A stretch of DNA of 64,000 bases from the NCBI RefSeq assembly GCF_010993775.1, contig NZ_WOTO01000003.1:124001-188000 (forward strand). Reading direction: 5' to 3'. The notes under the pieces are model-generated. The model was not told the origin of the DNA and did no database searches. It saw nothing but the letters and a program-made list of their open reading frames with translations. Positions 16,304-26,974 of the stretch are shown here, one piece after another (the first letter of the stretch is position 1; every line of letters begins with the position of its first letter). The translations under genes and the position numbers were made by a program. The stretch is from Fodinicola feengrottensis (GTDB taxonomy: Bacteria > Actinomycetota > Actinomycetes > Mycobacteriales > HKI-0501).

Positions 16304-17946
16304 ATGATCCGCTCACCCCGTGGCACCACCCTGACGGCCCGGTCGTGGCAGACCGAGGCGCCGCTACGGATGCTGCAGAACAACCTCGACCCGGAGGTCG
16401 CCGAGCGCCCTGACGATCTGGTTGTCTACGGAGGTACGGGCAAAGCCGCACGCGACTGGCCGAGTTACCACGCGCTTGTACGCACCCTCACCGATCTTCG
16501 CGAAGACGAGACGATGCTGGTCCAAAGTGGACGGCCGGTTGGCGTCATGCGTACGCACGAATGGGCGCCGCGAGTCCTGATCGCCAACTCCAACCTCGTA
16601 CCGGACTGGGCCAACTGGCCGGAGTTCCGCCGGTTGGAGCACCTCGGGCTGACCATGTACGGGCAGATGACCGCGGGTTCGTGGATTTATATCGGCACCC
16701 AGGGCATCCTGCAGGGCACGTACGAGACTTTCGCGGCGATCGCTGAGAAACGGTTCAACGGCACGCTCGCCGGCACTCTCACGCTGACCGCCGGCTGTGG
16801 TGGGATGGGCGGCGCGCAGCCGCTCGCGGTCACCATGAACGGTGGCGCTGTTATCTGCATCGATGTGGACAAAACCCGGCTGCAGCGGCGCGTGGACCAC
16901 TGCTATCTCGACCTCATCGCGTCCGATGTGGACGATGCGATTGCCAAGGCCACCAAGGCAAAAAGCGGGACAAGCAGCCGCTGTCGGTCGGCTTGCTCGG
17001 CAACGCGGCGACGCTCGTACCGGAGCTGCTCCGGCGCGGTCTGGAGGTCGACATCGTCACCGACCAGACTTCCGCGCATGACCCGCTGTCGTACATTCCG
17101 GAAGGCATCGACCCGGGCGACGCGCCCGACTACGCGGCCAAGAAGCCGGAGGAGTTCACCGATCGCGCGCGGGCTTCGATGGCCAAGCACGTGGAGGCGA
17201 TGGTCGGTTTCCAGGACGCTGGCGCGGAAGTTTTCGACTACGGCAACTCTTTGCGTGGTGAGGCACGAGAAGGTGGGTACGAGCGCGCCTTCGACTATCC
17301 GGGTTTCGTGCCGGCGTACATCCGTCCGCTGTTCTGCCAGGGCAAGGGCCCGTTCCGGTGGGCCGCACTTTCCGGCGATCCGAAGGACATCGCGGCCACC
17401 GACCGCGCGATTCTTGAGCTTTTCCCGGAAAACGAGTCACTGAGCCGCTGGATCAAGCTGGCACAAGAGAAAGTCGCGTTCCAAGGTCTGCCGGCGCGGA
17501 TTTGCTGGCTCGGTTACGGCGAGCGGCACCTGGCCGGCCTGCGGTTCAACGAAATGGTCGCGAGCGGTGAGATTTCCGCACCGGTGGTGATTGGCCGTGA
17601 CCACCTCGACTGTGGCAGCGTGGCCTCGCCGTACCGGGAAACCGAGAGTATGGCCGACGGGTCCGACGCGATCGCCGACTGGCCGCTGCTGAACGCGCTG
17701 GTCAACACCGCTTCCGGGGCTTCATGGGTGTCCATCCACCACGGCGGTGGGGTCGGCATCGGCCGGTCCATTCACGCCGGCCAGGTCAGCGTCGCGGACG
17801 GCACCGCGCTGGCCGCGCAGAAGCTGGAACGTGTCCTCACCAACGACCCGGGCATGGGCGTGATCCGGCACGTCGACGCCGGTTACCCGCTGGCCCGCGA
17901 GGTCGCCGACGCGCAGCGCGTACCGATTCCGATGGACGCCCAGTGA
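16304..17946 (+). CDS. hutU: Urocanate hydratase (frame-disrupted)
   Basis: Converts urocanate to imidazolone propionate using bound NAD+. About 550 residues after bridging an indel near 16965 (an A5 run). Signatures are ENLD-like [47 protein letters not shown] (the conserved dinucleotide region), [16 protein letters not shown], and the active-site region [16 protein letters not shown] with [10 protein letters not shown] start-codon-proximal aaggag lies 7 bases before ATG 16304. Its TGA overlaps the GTG of hutI, so the operon is tightly coupled. Confidence 0.94.
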
Positions 17947-19138
17947 CCTCGACGGTCATCCGCGGCATCGGGCAGCTGGTCACCGGCGAGCCGGCGCTGG
18001 GCGACGGGCTGCTGGGCACCCGTACGAACGCTGCCGTGGTGATCGACGACGGCGTCGTCACGTGGGTGGGGGACAGCGGCGCGCGCCGCGCGGCGGCGAC
18101 GACGCGATCGACGCCGACGGCGCTTGCGTGCTGCCGGGCTTCGTGGACAGCCATGCGCACCTCGTCTTCGCCGGCGACCGTACCGACGAGTTCTCCGCCC
18201 GGATGGCCGGTGAGCGGTACGCGGCGGGCGGCATTCGTACGACGGTGGCCGCCACCCGCGCGGCCACCGACGACGAGCTGCGCGCCAACGTCGCCCGCCT
18301 GACTGCCGAGATGTTTCGGCAGGGAACGACGACGGTCGAGATCAAGAGTGGCTACGGGCTGAACGTGGCCGATGAGGTGCGATCGCTGCGGATCGCCAGT
18401 GAGTTCACCACCGAGACGACGTTCCTCGGCGCACACGTGGTTCCGGCGGGCTCCGATCCCGGCGAGTACGTTCAGCTCGTCACCGGCGAGATGCTGACTG
18501 CTTGTGCGCCGTACGCGCGCTGGGCGGACGTATTTTGCGAGGAGGGCGCCTTCGACGTGGGCGCCGCCCGCAAGGTCCTTATGGCCGCCAAGCACGCGGG
18601 TCTGGAGCTGCGTGTGCACGCCAACCAGCTGCGGCCAGGGCCGGGCGTTCAGTTGGCTGTCGAGCTGGACGCGGCGAGCGCGGACCACTGCACTTACCTG
18701 TCGGACGATGATGTCGACGCGTGTTGGCGCATTCGGGCACGGTGGCGACTCTGCTACCCGGGGTCGAGTTCTCCACGCGCTCTCCCTTTCCGGACGGCCG
18801 GCGGTTGCTCTCCGCGGGCGTCCGGATCGCCCTCGCCACCGACTGCAACCCGGGCACCTCGTACACCTCGAGCATGCCGTTCTGCATCGCTCTGGCGGTC
18901 AGGGAGATGGGACTGACCTGCGCGGAGGCGGTCGCTGCGGCGACTTCCGGCGGCGCGCGAGGCGCTGCGCCGATCAGACGTGGGACGACTGGCACCCGGC
19001 TTTCGCGGCGACGCGATCGTGCTCGACACGCCGCGCTACGAACATCTCGCATATCGCCCAGGGGTGCCATTAATACGCACAGTTATACGGGATGGCGCAA
19101 AAGTTTCGACTGAGCGGGAGCTTGCTCGCGGTGTGTGA
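17943..19138 (+). CDS. hutI: Imidazolonepropionase (frame-disrupted)
   Basis: Third histidine-degradation enzyme, a metal-dependent amidohydrolase giving N-formimidoylglutamate. GTG 17943 overlaps the hutU stop. Indels lie near 18085, 18720 and 18955. The metal-binding HAH in [27 protein letters not shown], the FLGAHVVP histidine, ELRVHANQL and [17 protein letters not shown] are present. The true end is the TGA at 19136-19138 in the frame reading [20 protein letters not shown] and on to ELARGV. Length of about 398 residues is normal. hutG or formiminoglutamate enzymes are not in this window. Confidence 0.92.
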
Positions 19139-19175
19139 TCAGTGACCCGGGACGAAATTCGGGTCGCGACGGCGC

Positions 19176-19181
19176 TAGCCT
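19176..19181 (+). promoter_or_regulatory. -10 box of a leaderless promoter
   Basis: TAGCCT ends 7 bases before the ATG at 19189, and there is no Shine-Dalgarno. Spacing fits a transcript that begins at the start codon. Confidence 0.5.
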
Positions 19182-19188
19182 GTGGTGT

Positions 19189-21097
19189 ATGCCCGCTCGT
19201 TCCCCATCTGGCTTCATGGGTGCGTTGCGCGCGCGTTCCGGCTGGCTTTTGTGGATCGGCGTCGCCTTCGCTCCGATAGCCGCGTTGCTGCTCGCCTTCG
19301 GGCAGGGCAGCAGCCCGCTGCGGATCGCGGCGGTGCTCGCGCTGGTCGCGGTGGTGTTGATCGGACTGGCCGTGGTGCTCCGGCCGGAGCCGGCCGACCT
19401 CGCTGAGGAGATCACCGACTCGCTGCAGCGTGAGGTGGATCAGGTCCGGGACGAGGTCGACGGAGTGCGCCGCGATGTCGAGCGATCGCTGCGAGCCGAG
19501 CTGGACACCGTGAGGGCCGAGCTGGAACGGTCCCGAAGGCAGCGCAGCGGACAACAGAGCAACCGGCCGGTGGCCAGCGGCGAAGGCACTGTTCTGGACC
19601 TGCGTACGCCCGGCCGCGCCACCGTGCCGCTGCCCAGCGCCCCGGTCTCCAACGGGCCGGGTGAGTCCGAGCGCGATCCCGACCGCGCGGGTCGCGGGGG
19701 CCGTGGCGGCCCGCGTACTCCGGTGGGCTCCCGTGGCCGCGCCGACGTGCCGGCCGCTCCTCGCGGGTCGGCCCAGGTCACCCGCGATGCCGCCGAGCGC
19801 CGGGATTTCGAGTGCTCGCAGCGGACCGTTTCCGAGCGGGTGCCGCGCGCGCGCTGAGTACGAGGAGCACACCCGGCCGGTCAGCGGTGGTCGCAGCGGT
19901 TCGGTCAGCGGCTCGGCGCCGGTGAGCGGTGGTCGCAGTGGTTCGGTCAGCGGTTCGGTGCCGGTCAATGGCGGCCGGGCTGAGGTGCCGGTGAACGGCC
20001 GTGGTGCTTCGGTCAGTGGGTCCGCTCGGCCGGTGAGTGGCGGTCGCAGTGGTTCGGTGCCGGTGAACGGCGGTCGTGCCGAAGTGCCGCTCAGTGGCGG
20101 TCGTACGGGGTCGGTCAGTGGCTCGGCCCGTCCGGTGAGTGGTGGTCGCAGTGGTTCGGTGCCGGTCAACGGCGGCCGGGCTGAGGTGCCGATGGGTGGC
20201 GATCGCAGCGGTTCGGTCCCGGTCAATGGTGGCCGGGCAGACGGTGTCGGCAGGGCGGATGCGCCGGTCAGTGGTGGCCGGAGTGGGTCTGCCCGGCCGG
20301 TCAGCGGCGGGCGCAGTGGCTCGGTGCCGGTGACTGGTGGCCGGTCCCGCGTACCGGCCGCCGACCGCACCGAGATGATGCCAATGCTGGACGACGTGCC
20401 CGAGGCGCCGCGGCGGTCCGAACGTACCGGCGGCGCGGCCCGGGTCGGTGGCCGCGATCCGGAGCTGGTGGGCCAGCTGGACGAGTGGCTGGAGTCGCGC
20501 GAACGGCCGCAGACGGGCCGGACATACGGTTCGGCCGGCACTGGGTCCGGCGGCACCGGGTCCAACGGCCGGCGGCAGGAACCGGCCGCATCGATGGACC
20601 AGGCTTCGATCAACGGCGGCGCGATGCCGCAGTGGGACTCGTACTCGGTGGACCGCGCCGAGATCGACCGCCCCGCCGACAACGACGACCCGCTGTTCGG
20701 CGCCATGCCGCGGCCGCGAACGCTTCCTCCCTCGGCTTCGGCACCGCGGGCTCGGCCACCGACTGGCGCCCTTCCGGCTGGGAGCCCCCAGCCGAGCCAG
20801 CGCCCGAGCCGGTCACCCTGCGCCCGCTGCTTCCGGCCGCCCGGACAGACAACGAGATCTCGTCTGGCTTCGCCGTGGAGAACCGCTATGACTACGAGCC
20901 CGCAGAAACCCCGCGCGCGCGCGCGCCGCCGCGCCGCCGACAACGACACCGGCTACTCCGGCGGCCGCCGATCCGCTGCGTACGGTGGTGGCCACAGCAG
21001 CAGCACCTCGTCCCGCACCGACGTGCTGGGCCGGCACTCTCAGCCGCCCGCATCGGGCTCTGGCCGGCACTCCCGCGGCGACAGCTCCGCGTACTAA
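19189..21097 (+). CDS. Membrane protein with coiled coil and long Gly/Ser repeat region (DUF6779-like; frame-disrupted)
   Basis: Two N-terminal transmembrane helices (WLLWIGVAFAPIAALLLAFG and AAVLALVAVVLIGLAVVL) are followed by a charged coiled coil (EEITDSLQREVDQVRDEVDG and on), then a long low-complexity region dominated by SGGRSGSVPVNGGRAEVP-type repeats, and a C-terminus rich in Gly, Ser and Arg. Indels near 19835, 20712 and 20925 must be bridged. The N-terminal layout resembles actinobacterial DUF6779 proteins. The function is unknown. A cytoplasmic, disordered tail on a membrane anchor is what the sequence shows. Confidence 0.62.
19870..20350 (+). repeat. In-frame degenerate tandem repeat (24-48 bp units)
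   Basis: About 480 bases built from recurring blocks such as ccggtcagcggtggtcgcag, ggttcggtgccggtcaa and ggcggccgggctgaggtgcc, coding for GGRSGS, VPVNGG and RAEVP modules in shuffled order. The region keeps one frame throughout, unlike flanking DNA. Copy number is likely to vary between strains. Confidence 0.8.
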
Positions 21098-21178
21098 TTC
21101 CCGCTTTTCGGCGAGTCCGGCCATCGACGGCGGTCTGTGGCGAGAAGAATCTCGACTTTGTTGGAGCGATCTACCCAG

Positions 21179-21359
21179 GTGCGGCGCGAAATTGTCGTAG
21201 GTGTCTGTTTTTTTCTTTCCCCCTCCCTTTGAACGGGCGGGGGGTGGGTTGAGAGGTGGACTTTAATTTTTGGTTGAACATTGGTCCTCGAACCCGCCCC
21301 CCACCCGTCACTGGGTGGGGGCAAATTTGCCGGAGGGGTACGACAGTTTCGCGCCGCAC
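21179..21359. mobile_element. MITE-like element, copy 1 (181 bp)
   Basis: Terminal inverted repeats of 21 bases with one mismatch (gtgcggcgcgaa then tgtcgta inward from each end). It is flanked by a 5-base direct repeat CCCAG at 21174-21178 and 21360-21364 that looks like a target-site duplication. No coding capacity. The interior holds C/T- and G-rich runs that can pair. Two further copies are at 52978-53158 and 62839-63023. It fills most of the 344-base gap between two convergent genes. Confidence 0.82.
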
Positions 21360-21441
21360 CCCAGCTAAGGAGCCGCCCCTTGCGAGGAGCCTCCGGGCTG
21401 AGGACCCGCACCCCGGGTAGAGCTGAACTCGGCGCAGCCAG

Positions 21442-22301
21442 CTAGCTGGACACGTCTTTGCCGGCGAAGCGGGCCCAGGCCAGGGACGTGAAGATGGCGA
21501 TGTAGACGAGCGCGGACACCACTCCGGTTGACGAGTCCTGCATGGTGATCGGGTCGCGCAGGAAGTCGCCGAACGAGAACCACCAGTGGGTCGGCAGCCA
21601 GGGGGCGATGGCGGCCAGTTGGGGGATCGCGTCGAGGACCTCGCTGGCGACCGCGAGGCCGGCGGTGGCGGCCATGGCCGCGACCGGATAGTCGGTGAGG
21701 GTGGAGATGAAGAGGCCAATCGCCGCGAGTGCGGCCATGCTGAGGCCTAGATACAGGCAGATCAGCAGGATTCGCAGCAGCGCGGCCGGCAGTGATGTTG
21801 AGCTGCCGGACAGCAGCAACACCGATCCGCTCGGGAAAAGGATCAGTCCGATCGCCGCGCCGACTACCCCGACAATCAGGGTGGCGGCGAAGCAATAGAG
21901 CACTGAGGCGGCGTATTTCGTTGCCAGTAAACGCATCCGGCTGACCGGTACGGTCAACAAATACCGCAGTGTGCCCTGGTTGGATTCGCCGGCGATCGCG
22001 TCGCCGGACACCACCGCCACCGCGAGCGGCAGAAAGAGTGGGGTGATCGCGAAGAGCGCGGCCAAGGACACGAAGAGGCCATTTTCGGCGATACTGTTGA
22101 AAAAGACCGGACCGCGACCGTTGTCGGAGCTGTTGATCTTGACGGCGACCGCGATCAGCACCGGTACGGCCGCGAGCACCGCGAGGATCACCTGGTTGCG
22201 TCGCCGGCGAACACCAGCGACAGTTCCGAGCGCAGCAGGCGGGTGCTCACCGGCCGTACGCTCCACTGTGGACGGTCCAGGACCGCGTCAGCCGCTGACA
22301 T
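21442..22301 (-). CDS. ABC-2 type transporter permease (frame-disrupted)
   Basis: About 285 residues. The start is the ATG at 22301, giving MSAADAVLDRP then STRLLRSELSLVFAG, joined by an indel near 22205 to the long frame RRRNQVILAVLAAVPVLIAV. Six hydrophobic segments and the ABC-2 motif AIAGESNQGTLRYLLTVPVSR are present. The start lies inside the end of the ATPase gene (14-base overlap), so it forms an exporter with it. Together with the LolA-like lipoprotein it is divergent from a two-component system. Substrate unknown; such pairs often export lipids or antimicrobial peptides. Confidence 0.82.
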
Positions 22302-23282
22302 CGAAACCCTCCCCGGTAAGCGCGACGAAAACCTCCTCGAGGTCGGCGCGGGCCACCTCGAAACCAGTGACGGGTACGCCGTCGTAAACCAGCGTCCTGA
22401 GCACTTGCTCCGGCGCGCTTTCCCCAGGCAGAGCCGAAACTTCGCCGTCGCCGGACTTGATGTCAGCGAGCCCCAGCCGGCGGCGCAGCGTGTCCGCGGC
22501 GTCGGTGGTTTCGCTCGTACGCACCACAATTCGTGGCGCCAGCGATGAGCGCAGGCTGGCCAGCGTGCCGTTGGCGACCAGCTTGCCGACGTGCATCACA
22601 CCGACGTGCGAGCAGACCTGCTCCACTTCGGACAGCAGGTGAGTGGACAGCATCACGGTGGTGCCGTCGGCGGCCAGATCGGTGATCAGGTGCCGGATTT
22701 CCCTGGTTCCCCTGCGGATCCAGGCCGTTCGTCGGCTCGTCCAGTACGAGCAGTTTCGCGCGGCTGCAGCAGGGCGGCGGCGATCCCGAGCCGTTGCCGC
22801 ATGCCGAGCGAGTACGCGCGATAACGCTTGCGAGCGGCGGCGGTTAGCCCCACCCGTTCCAACGCCGAGCCGATCCTGGCCTTGCTCGTACGCGGATCGG
22901 CGGGTCGATCGGCGGCGTCCATCCGGCGCAGGTTGTCGGTCCCGCTCAGGTGCGGATGAAAAGCCGGGCCCTCCACCAGCGCGCCGACTCGCGGCAGCAC
23001 CGCGCTGGCCCGCTGTGGCATCCCGAGGCCCAGCAGGCTGTGGCTGCCGGCGGTCGGGCTGATCAGGCCGAGCAGCATCCGGATCGTGGTGGTCTTGCCA
23101 GAGCCGTTTGGGCCCAGGAAGCCGAAAACGCTGCCCACCGGCACGTCCAGGTCGAGATGGTCGACGGCCACCTGCCCGCCGCGAAAGCGCTTGGTCAGCC
23201 CACGAGTCTGGATGGCCGCCGAGCCGGCGCCAGGCTGGCTGGCCTGGCGCGGCTCGGTGGACGAGGTGGTAGCAGCCGTCAC
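22288..23282 (-). CDS. ABC transporter ATP-binding protein (frame-disrupted)
   Basis: About 330 residues. Walker A GFLGPNGSGKTTTIRMLLG, signature YSLGMRQRLGIAAALLQP, Walker B (LLVLDEPTNGLDP, recovered by bridging indels near 22720 and 22770) and the H-loop region TVMLSTHLLSEVEQ are visible. The C-terminal extension (ADLEEVFVALTG) is typical of drug/lipid exporters of the DrrA/CcmA type. It starts four bases inside the 3' end of the LolA-like gene, so the three genes form one operon. Confidence 0.88.
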
Positions 23283-24483
23283 TTCTGTCCGGCGGCCGCG
23301 TACAGCAGACTCGGCTGCACTGATCCGACCAGCACCCTGCCGTCATCGGTGATCAGCGCACTGACCAGCGCCGACGAGAACAACCGGCCGCCCCAGGTGC
23401 CCGAGACGCGCGGCAGGGACGACAGCAGTTCCATCGGGTTGATGCTGGCGCCGCCACCGGGCTTCTTCGCGTCCGGCTGTGCGCTGCTATTGGGACTAAG
23501 CGCGTTCGCCGGCAGCTTGGCGACCAGCACCGAAGTCCAGCCCTGACCGACCACGTTCGGCCGCACCCCATCAAGCTGCGGCTTATGCGTCTGGGCGAGC
23601 TTCTTCGGGTCCGGCGCCGACGCCTTGTCCTCGGTGACCTTCACCCCGGGCGGCGGAGCGAACTTGAAGTTGTCCGCGGTCGGCGTGCTGAAACTGACCT
23701 GAGTGTGAAGCCGACCTTGATCGCCGGCGTACCAGCACCGGATGCGAAGACCTCCACCTGCAACGGCAGCTTGGTCTCGCCGTCCACCGCGAGCCGCACC
23801 TGGCCGACCAGCGACCGGGTGTCCTTTGGCTGCAGCAGCAGCTCATAAACCTTGCGACCGGCGACCGTGGTGTTGCCGGTGGTGCTGACCGTGGTGGTCG
23901 GGCCGACCGCCTTCAGCAACTGCGCGGCGAGCTCCTGCGGCGTACCGCTCGCGAGCCCGCTCTCGTTGCCCGCCGACGGCGTGCCGGACTTCCGCGCAGG
24001 TGCCTGAACCACCCGGTGGGTGGCGGTGTGGTCGCTGCTGGACCACGTCCACAGGTCGTGGTTGTTGTAGACGATGTCCGACTCGCCCAGCTGGCCGAGC
24101 AGCGCGACCCGGCCCTTGTCCGGGCTGGCGTACCAAACCCGCAGCGTGTGGCTGCCGGACACCATCGACAACAGCGACGAGCTGCCGGTGCTCGGCGCGC
24201 CGGTGCCGGTCAGGTCAGACCCGGCAGGCTCGGCAACCCCAGGTCGGCGGTTTGTACGACAGTGCCAGAAAGTCCGTTGACCTTCGCGGTCTGGATGGCG
24301 GCGAGCAACTGCTGTGCGCTCATCGCCGGCAGGCTCGGCTCGGGTGCCGCCTGCAACATGGCACCGGCGGACGGGACGCGCGAGCGCGAGCGCCACGATG
24401 CCGGCCGGTACGGCCCACCGCAGCACGTGCTTGCGGCGACCGGGGGGATTTTCTGAACCGGTTTCCTGATCTTCTGCTGACAT
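23279..24483 (-). CDS. LolA-like exported lipoprotein-fold protein (frame-disrupted)
   Basis: ATG 24483 follows aaggaggt at 6 bases. A short charged N-terminus (SENPPGRRKHVLRW) precedes one membrane helix (AVPAGIVALALA), then an extracytoplasmic domain resembling LolA/LppX: QQLLAAIQTAKVNGLSGTVV, GSHTLRVWYASPDKGRVAL, DLWTWSSSDHTATHRVV, and a C-terminal VRLAVDGETKLPLQVEVFA. Three indels (about 24380, 24215 and 23690) break it. Proteins of this fold carry lipids or lipophilic ligands outside the membrane. Linkage to an ABC exporter suggests it receives or senses the exported substrate. Confidence 0.72.
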
Positions 24484-24569
24484 GCCCATACCTCCTTGGC
24501 GTTCACTCAGCTGTTTCACATCCTCCACAGGGCATGCTGTGAGCAGACTGAGAGTTCCGAGTTTGGGGG

Positions 24570-25271
24570 ATGGCGATGCGGTTGTTGCTGGTCGATGACG
24601 AGGTGCGGTTCGCCCGCGCGTTGGCGGCCGGGCTGGTCGACGACGGCTTCGTGGTGGACCTCGCGCACGACGGCACGACCGGCCTCGCGATGGCCAGGGC
24701 CGGCTCGTACACCCTGGTGATCCTGGACATCATGCTGCCTGGGCTGTCCGGTTACCGGATCGTCCAGGCGCTGCGGACGGACCGGAACTGGGTGCCGGTG
24801 CTGATGCTCTCGGCCAAGGACGGCGAGTACGACCAGGCCGACGGGTTGGATGTCGGCGCCGACGACTACCTGGTCAAACCCTTCTCGTACGTGGTGCTGC
24901 TGCTGGCTCGGCTACGCGCGCTGCTGCGCCGGGGCGTGAGACCGCGTCCGGTGCGGCTGAGCGTCGGGGACCTGACGCTGGATCCGGCCACTCGGCAGAC
25001 CACTCGAGGCGAGCAGTCGATCGACCTGACCGCCCGCGAGTTCGCGCTGTTGGAGTATTTGATGCGCCGACCGAGCGAGGTCGTTTCCAAGACCGAGCTG
25101 CTCGACCACGTGTGGGACGCGGCCGCGGATACCGACCCGAACGTCGTGGAGGTCTACGTCGGCTATCTGCGCCGCAAGATCGACGTGCCGTTCGGCCGGC
25201 AGACGTTGAGTACGGTCCGCGGTGCCGGTTACCGAGTGGTCGACGACCTGGCCCGTACGAAGGACCGATGA
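24570..25271 (+). CDS. OmpR/PhoB-family response regulator
   Basis: Intact, 233 residues. Receiver domain with acidic pocket DDE, phosphoacceptor aspartate in LVILDIMLPGLSG, and the conserved lysine in YLVKPF. C-terminal winged helix (LTAREFALLEYLMRRPSEVV, then YVGYLRRKID and VRGAGYRV). Its stop overlaps the ATG of the kinase gene at 25268. It is divergent from the LolA-ABC operon with 86 bases between starts, which makes that operon the likely target. Confidence 0.95.
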   Translation: MAMRLLLVDDEVRFARALAAGLVDDGFVVDLAHDGTTGLAMARAGSYTLVILDIMLPGLSGYRIVQALRTDRNWVPVLMLSAKDGEYDQADGLDVGADDYLVKPFSYVVLLLARLRALLRRGVRPRPVRLSVGDLTLDPATRQTTRGEQSIDLTAREFALLEYLMRRPSEVVSKTELLDHVWDAAADTDPNVVEVYVGYLRRKIDVPFGRQTLSTVRGAGYRVVDDLARTKDR

Positions 25272-26691
25272 TCGGCGGCCACCGGGCGTACCGGTGGATC
25301 TGGCGGCTCAGCCTTCGAGCCCGGCTGACGCTACTGGCCACCGCGGTGCTCGCGGTCGGTCTCGGCGCCGGCGGGTCGCTGCTGGTGATCACCGTGTCGG
25401 CGGCGCTTTTCACCAGCGTGGACTCCAGCGTCATGCAGACCAGCCAGGACGTCGTGACGCTGGTCAAGACCAAGCAGCTGCCCAACCCCGTACCAACCGC
25501 CGGGCCGGCGCAGCTGGTGCAGGTCGTCAACGCCCGCGGCGGAGTGCTGTCCGCGTCCGCCGCCGCCGACCAGGTGGTGCCGATGATGCCGCTGGGGCAG
25601 CTGACTGCCGCTGCCAACCAGGGGAAACTCATGGTCATCGCGGGCGAGGAGCCGGGGCGGGAGGGGCCGCTTCGGGTGTTCGTCAGCAAGGTGGACGCGG
25701 GCGGTGGCGTCGCTACGTGATCGTGGCGGCGAACATCCGCGAGGTGCTGGACGGCGGCAAGGTGGTGCGTACGGCCGTGGGCGTCGGTTTCCCGGTGCTG
25801 CTGGCGGTGCTCGCGATGCTGAGCTGGCTGGTGGTCGGCGCGACCCTGCGCCCGGTGGAGTCGCTGCGCCGGGGCGCCGCCGAAATCACCGGCAAAGGGG
25901 TCACCCGGCGACTGCCGGTCCCGGACGCGCACGACGAGGTCCAACGGCTTGCGGTCACGCTCAACGACATGCTGTCGCGGTTGGAGGTCGCTCAGGACCG
26001 GCAGCGCGCTTTCGTTGCGGACGCGGCCCACGAGCTGCGCAGCCCGCTGGCGAGCCTGCGCACCCAGTTGGAAATCGCCGCCCGTCGGTCGCCGGAGCTC
26101 AGCACCGAAGACGTGTTGGCCGAGATCGACCGGTTGTCCCGGCTGGTGGACGACCTGTTGCTGCTCGCCCGGATGGACGCCGGCATGGCCGCGCCGGCCC
26201 GGCAGGACGAGGTGGACCTCGGCGAGGTGGCCCGCGGGGTGGCGAAGCGGTACGACGGCGGCCAAGTGCCGGTCGTGGTCGCGCCGGCTCCCGGCGACCT
26301 GCCGCTGGTGGTTGGCGACCGCGACCGGCTGGCCCGGGTGATCGGAAACCTGCTGGACAACGCCGTGAGGCATGCCCGTACGCGCGTCGGGTTGTCGGTT
26401 GTCGCCGAGGACGGCTCGGTGATCGTCCGGATCGCCGACGACGGCCCCGGCATCCCGGCCGCCGACCGCGAACGCGTTTTCGAACGCTTCACCCGTCTCG
26501 ACGACGCGCGCGCTCGCGATGACGGTGGAGTGGGCCTGGGTCTGGCGATCGTGGCCGACCTCGTACGCGGGCATGGCGGCACGGTGTCGCTGACCGACGG
26601 GACGCCGGGGCTGCTCGCGACCGTACGCATCCCGTTCCGTACGACCGAGGCCGAGCCGCCCCGCAAACGTACGACCCGAAGCCGCCGCTAG
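25268..26691 (+). CDS. Sensor histidine kinase (frame-disrupted)
   Basis: About 475 residues: transmembrane helix 1 (about 18-42), an extracytoplasmic sensor of about 110 residues, helix 2 (FPVLLAVLAMLSWLVVGATL), a HAMP segment (RPVESLRRGAAEITG), the phosphorylated histidine in ADAAHELRSPLASLRTQLE, and the catalytic N, G1 and G2 boxes (NLLDNAVRHA, IADDGPGIP, GVGLGLAIV). One indel near 25710 splits sensor from helix 2. Partner of the preceding response regulator. Confidence 0.92.
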
Positions 26692-26701
26692 CGGGTGGTC
26701 G

Positions 26702-26833
26702 CAGCGGTCAGGGTGTGCGGGCGGGTGGACGAGGCTCGCTGTCGCGGCCGTCGAGAAGGCCGGTCACCTGCCCTTCATGGAGCGGCCCGCTCCCACCCGA
26801 GACCTGGTCACCGCCTTCGCCGCAAAGGTCTGA
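26702..26833 (+). pseudogene. Remnant of an alpha/beta hydrolase C-terminus
   Basis: Within the 283-base gap 26692-26974, one frame reads VEKAGHLPFMERPAPTRDLV then TAFAAKV and stops at 26833. GHLPFMERP is the catalytic-histidine segment typical of the alpha/beta hydrolase fold. No upstream part of such an enzyme is present, since the kinase gene ends at 26691. This looks like the tail of a deleted gene. Nothing else is recognisable in the gap except a possible promoter near 26925. Confidence 0.5.
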
Positions 26834-26974
26834 CCTTCGACGCTCCCGGAAGAGAGGTCGAGTTCGCGATCGGGTTGTGACACGCCGCACGTACGAGTGG
26901 GTGTTGCGATCGGCGACGGCCCGCGCATACTGGCGGCCTGACCGGTACCCGGAACGAACGGACTGGATCACGCC

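Noticed and set aside
19036..20949. 637-codon minus-strand ORF over the repeat protein
   Set aside because: Reads PLTGTEPLRPP-type repeats that mirror the plus-strand repeat; the plus strand has membrane helices, a coiled coil and a promoter.
21442..23282. ABC genes as true pseudogenes
   Set aside because: Breaks are single-base and motif order is intact on both sides, the same pattern as in essential genes of the window, so sequencing error is more likely.
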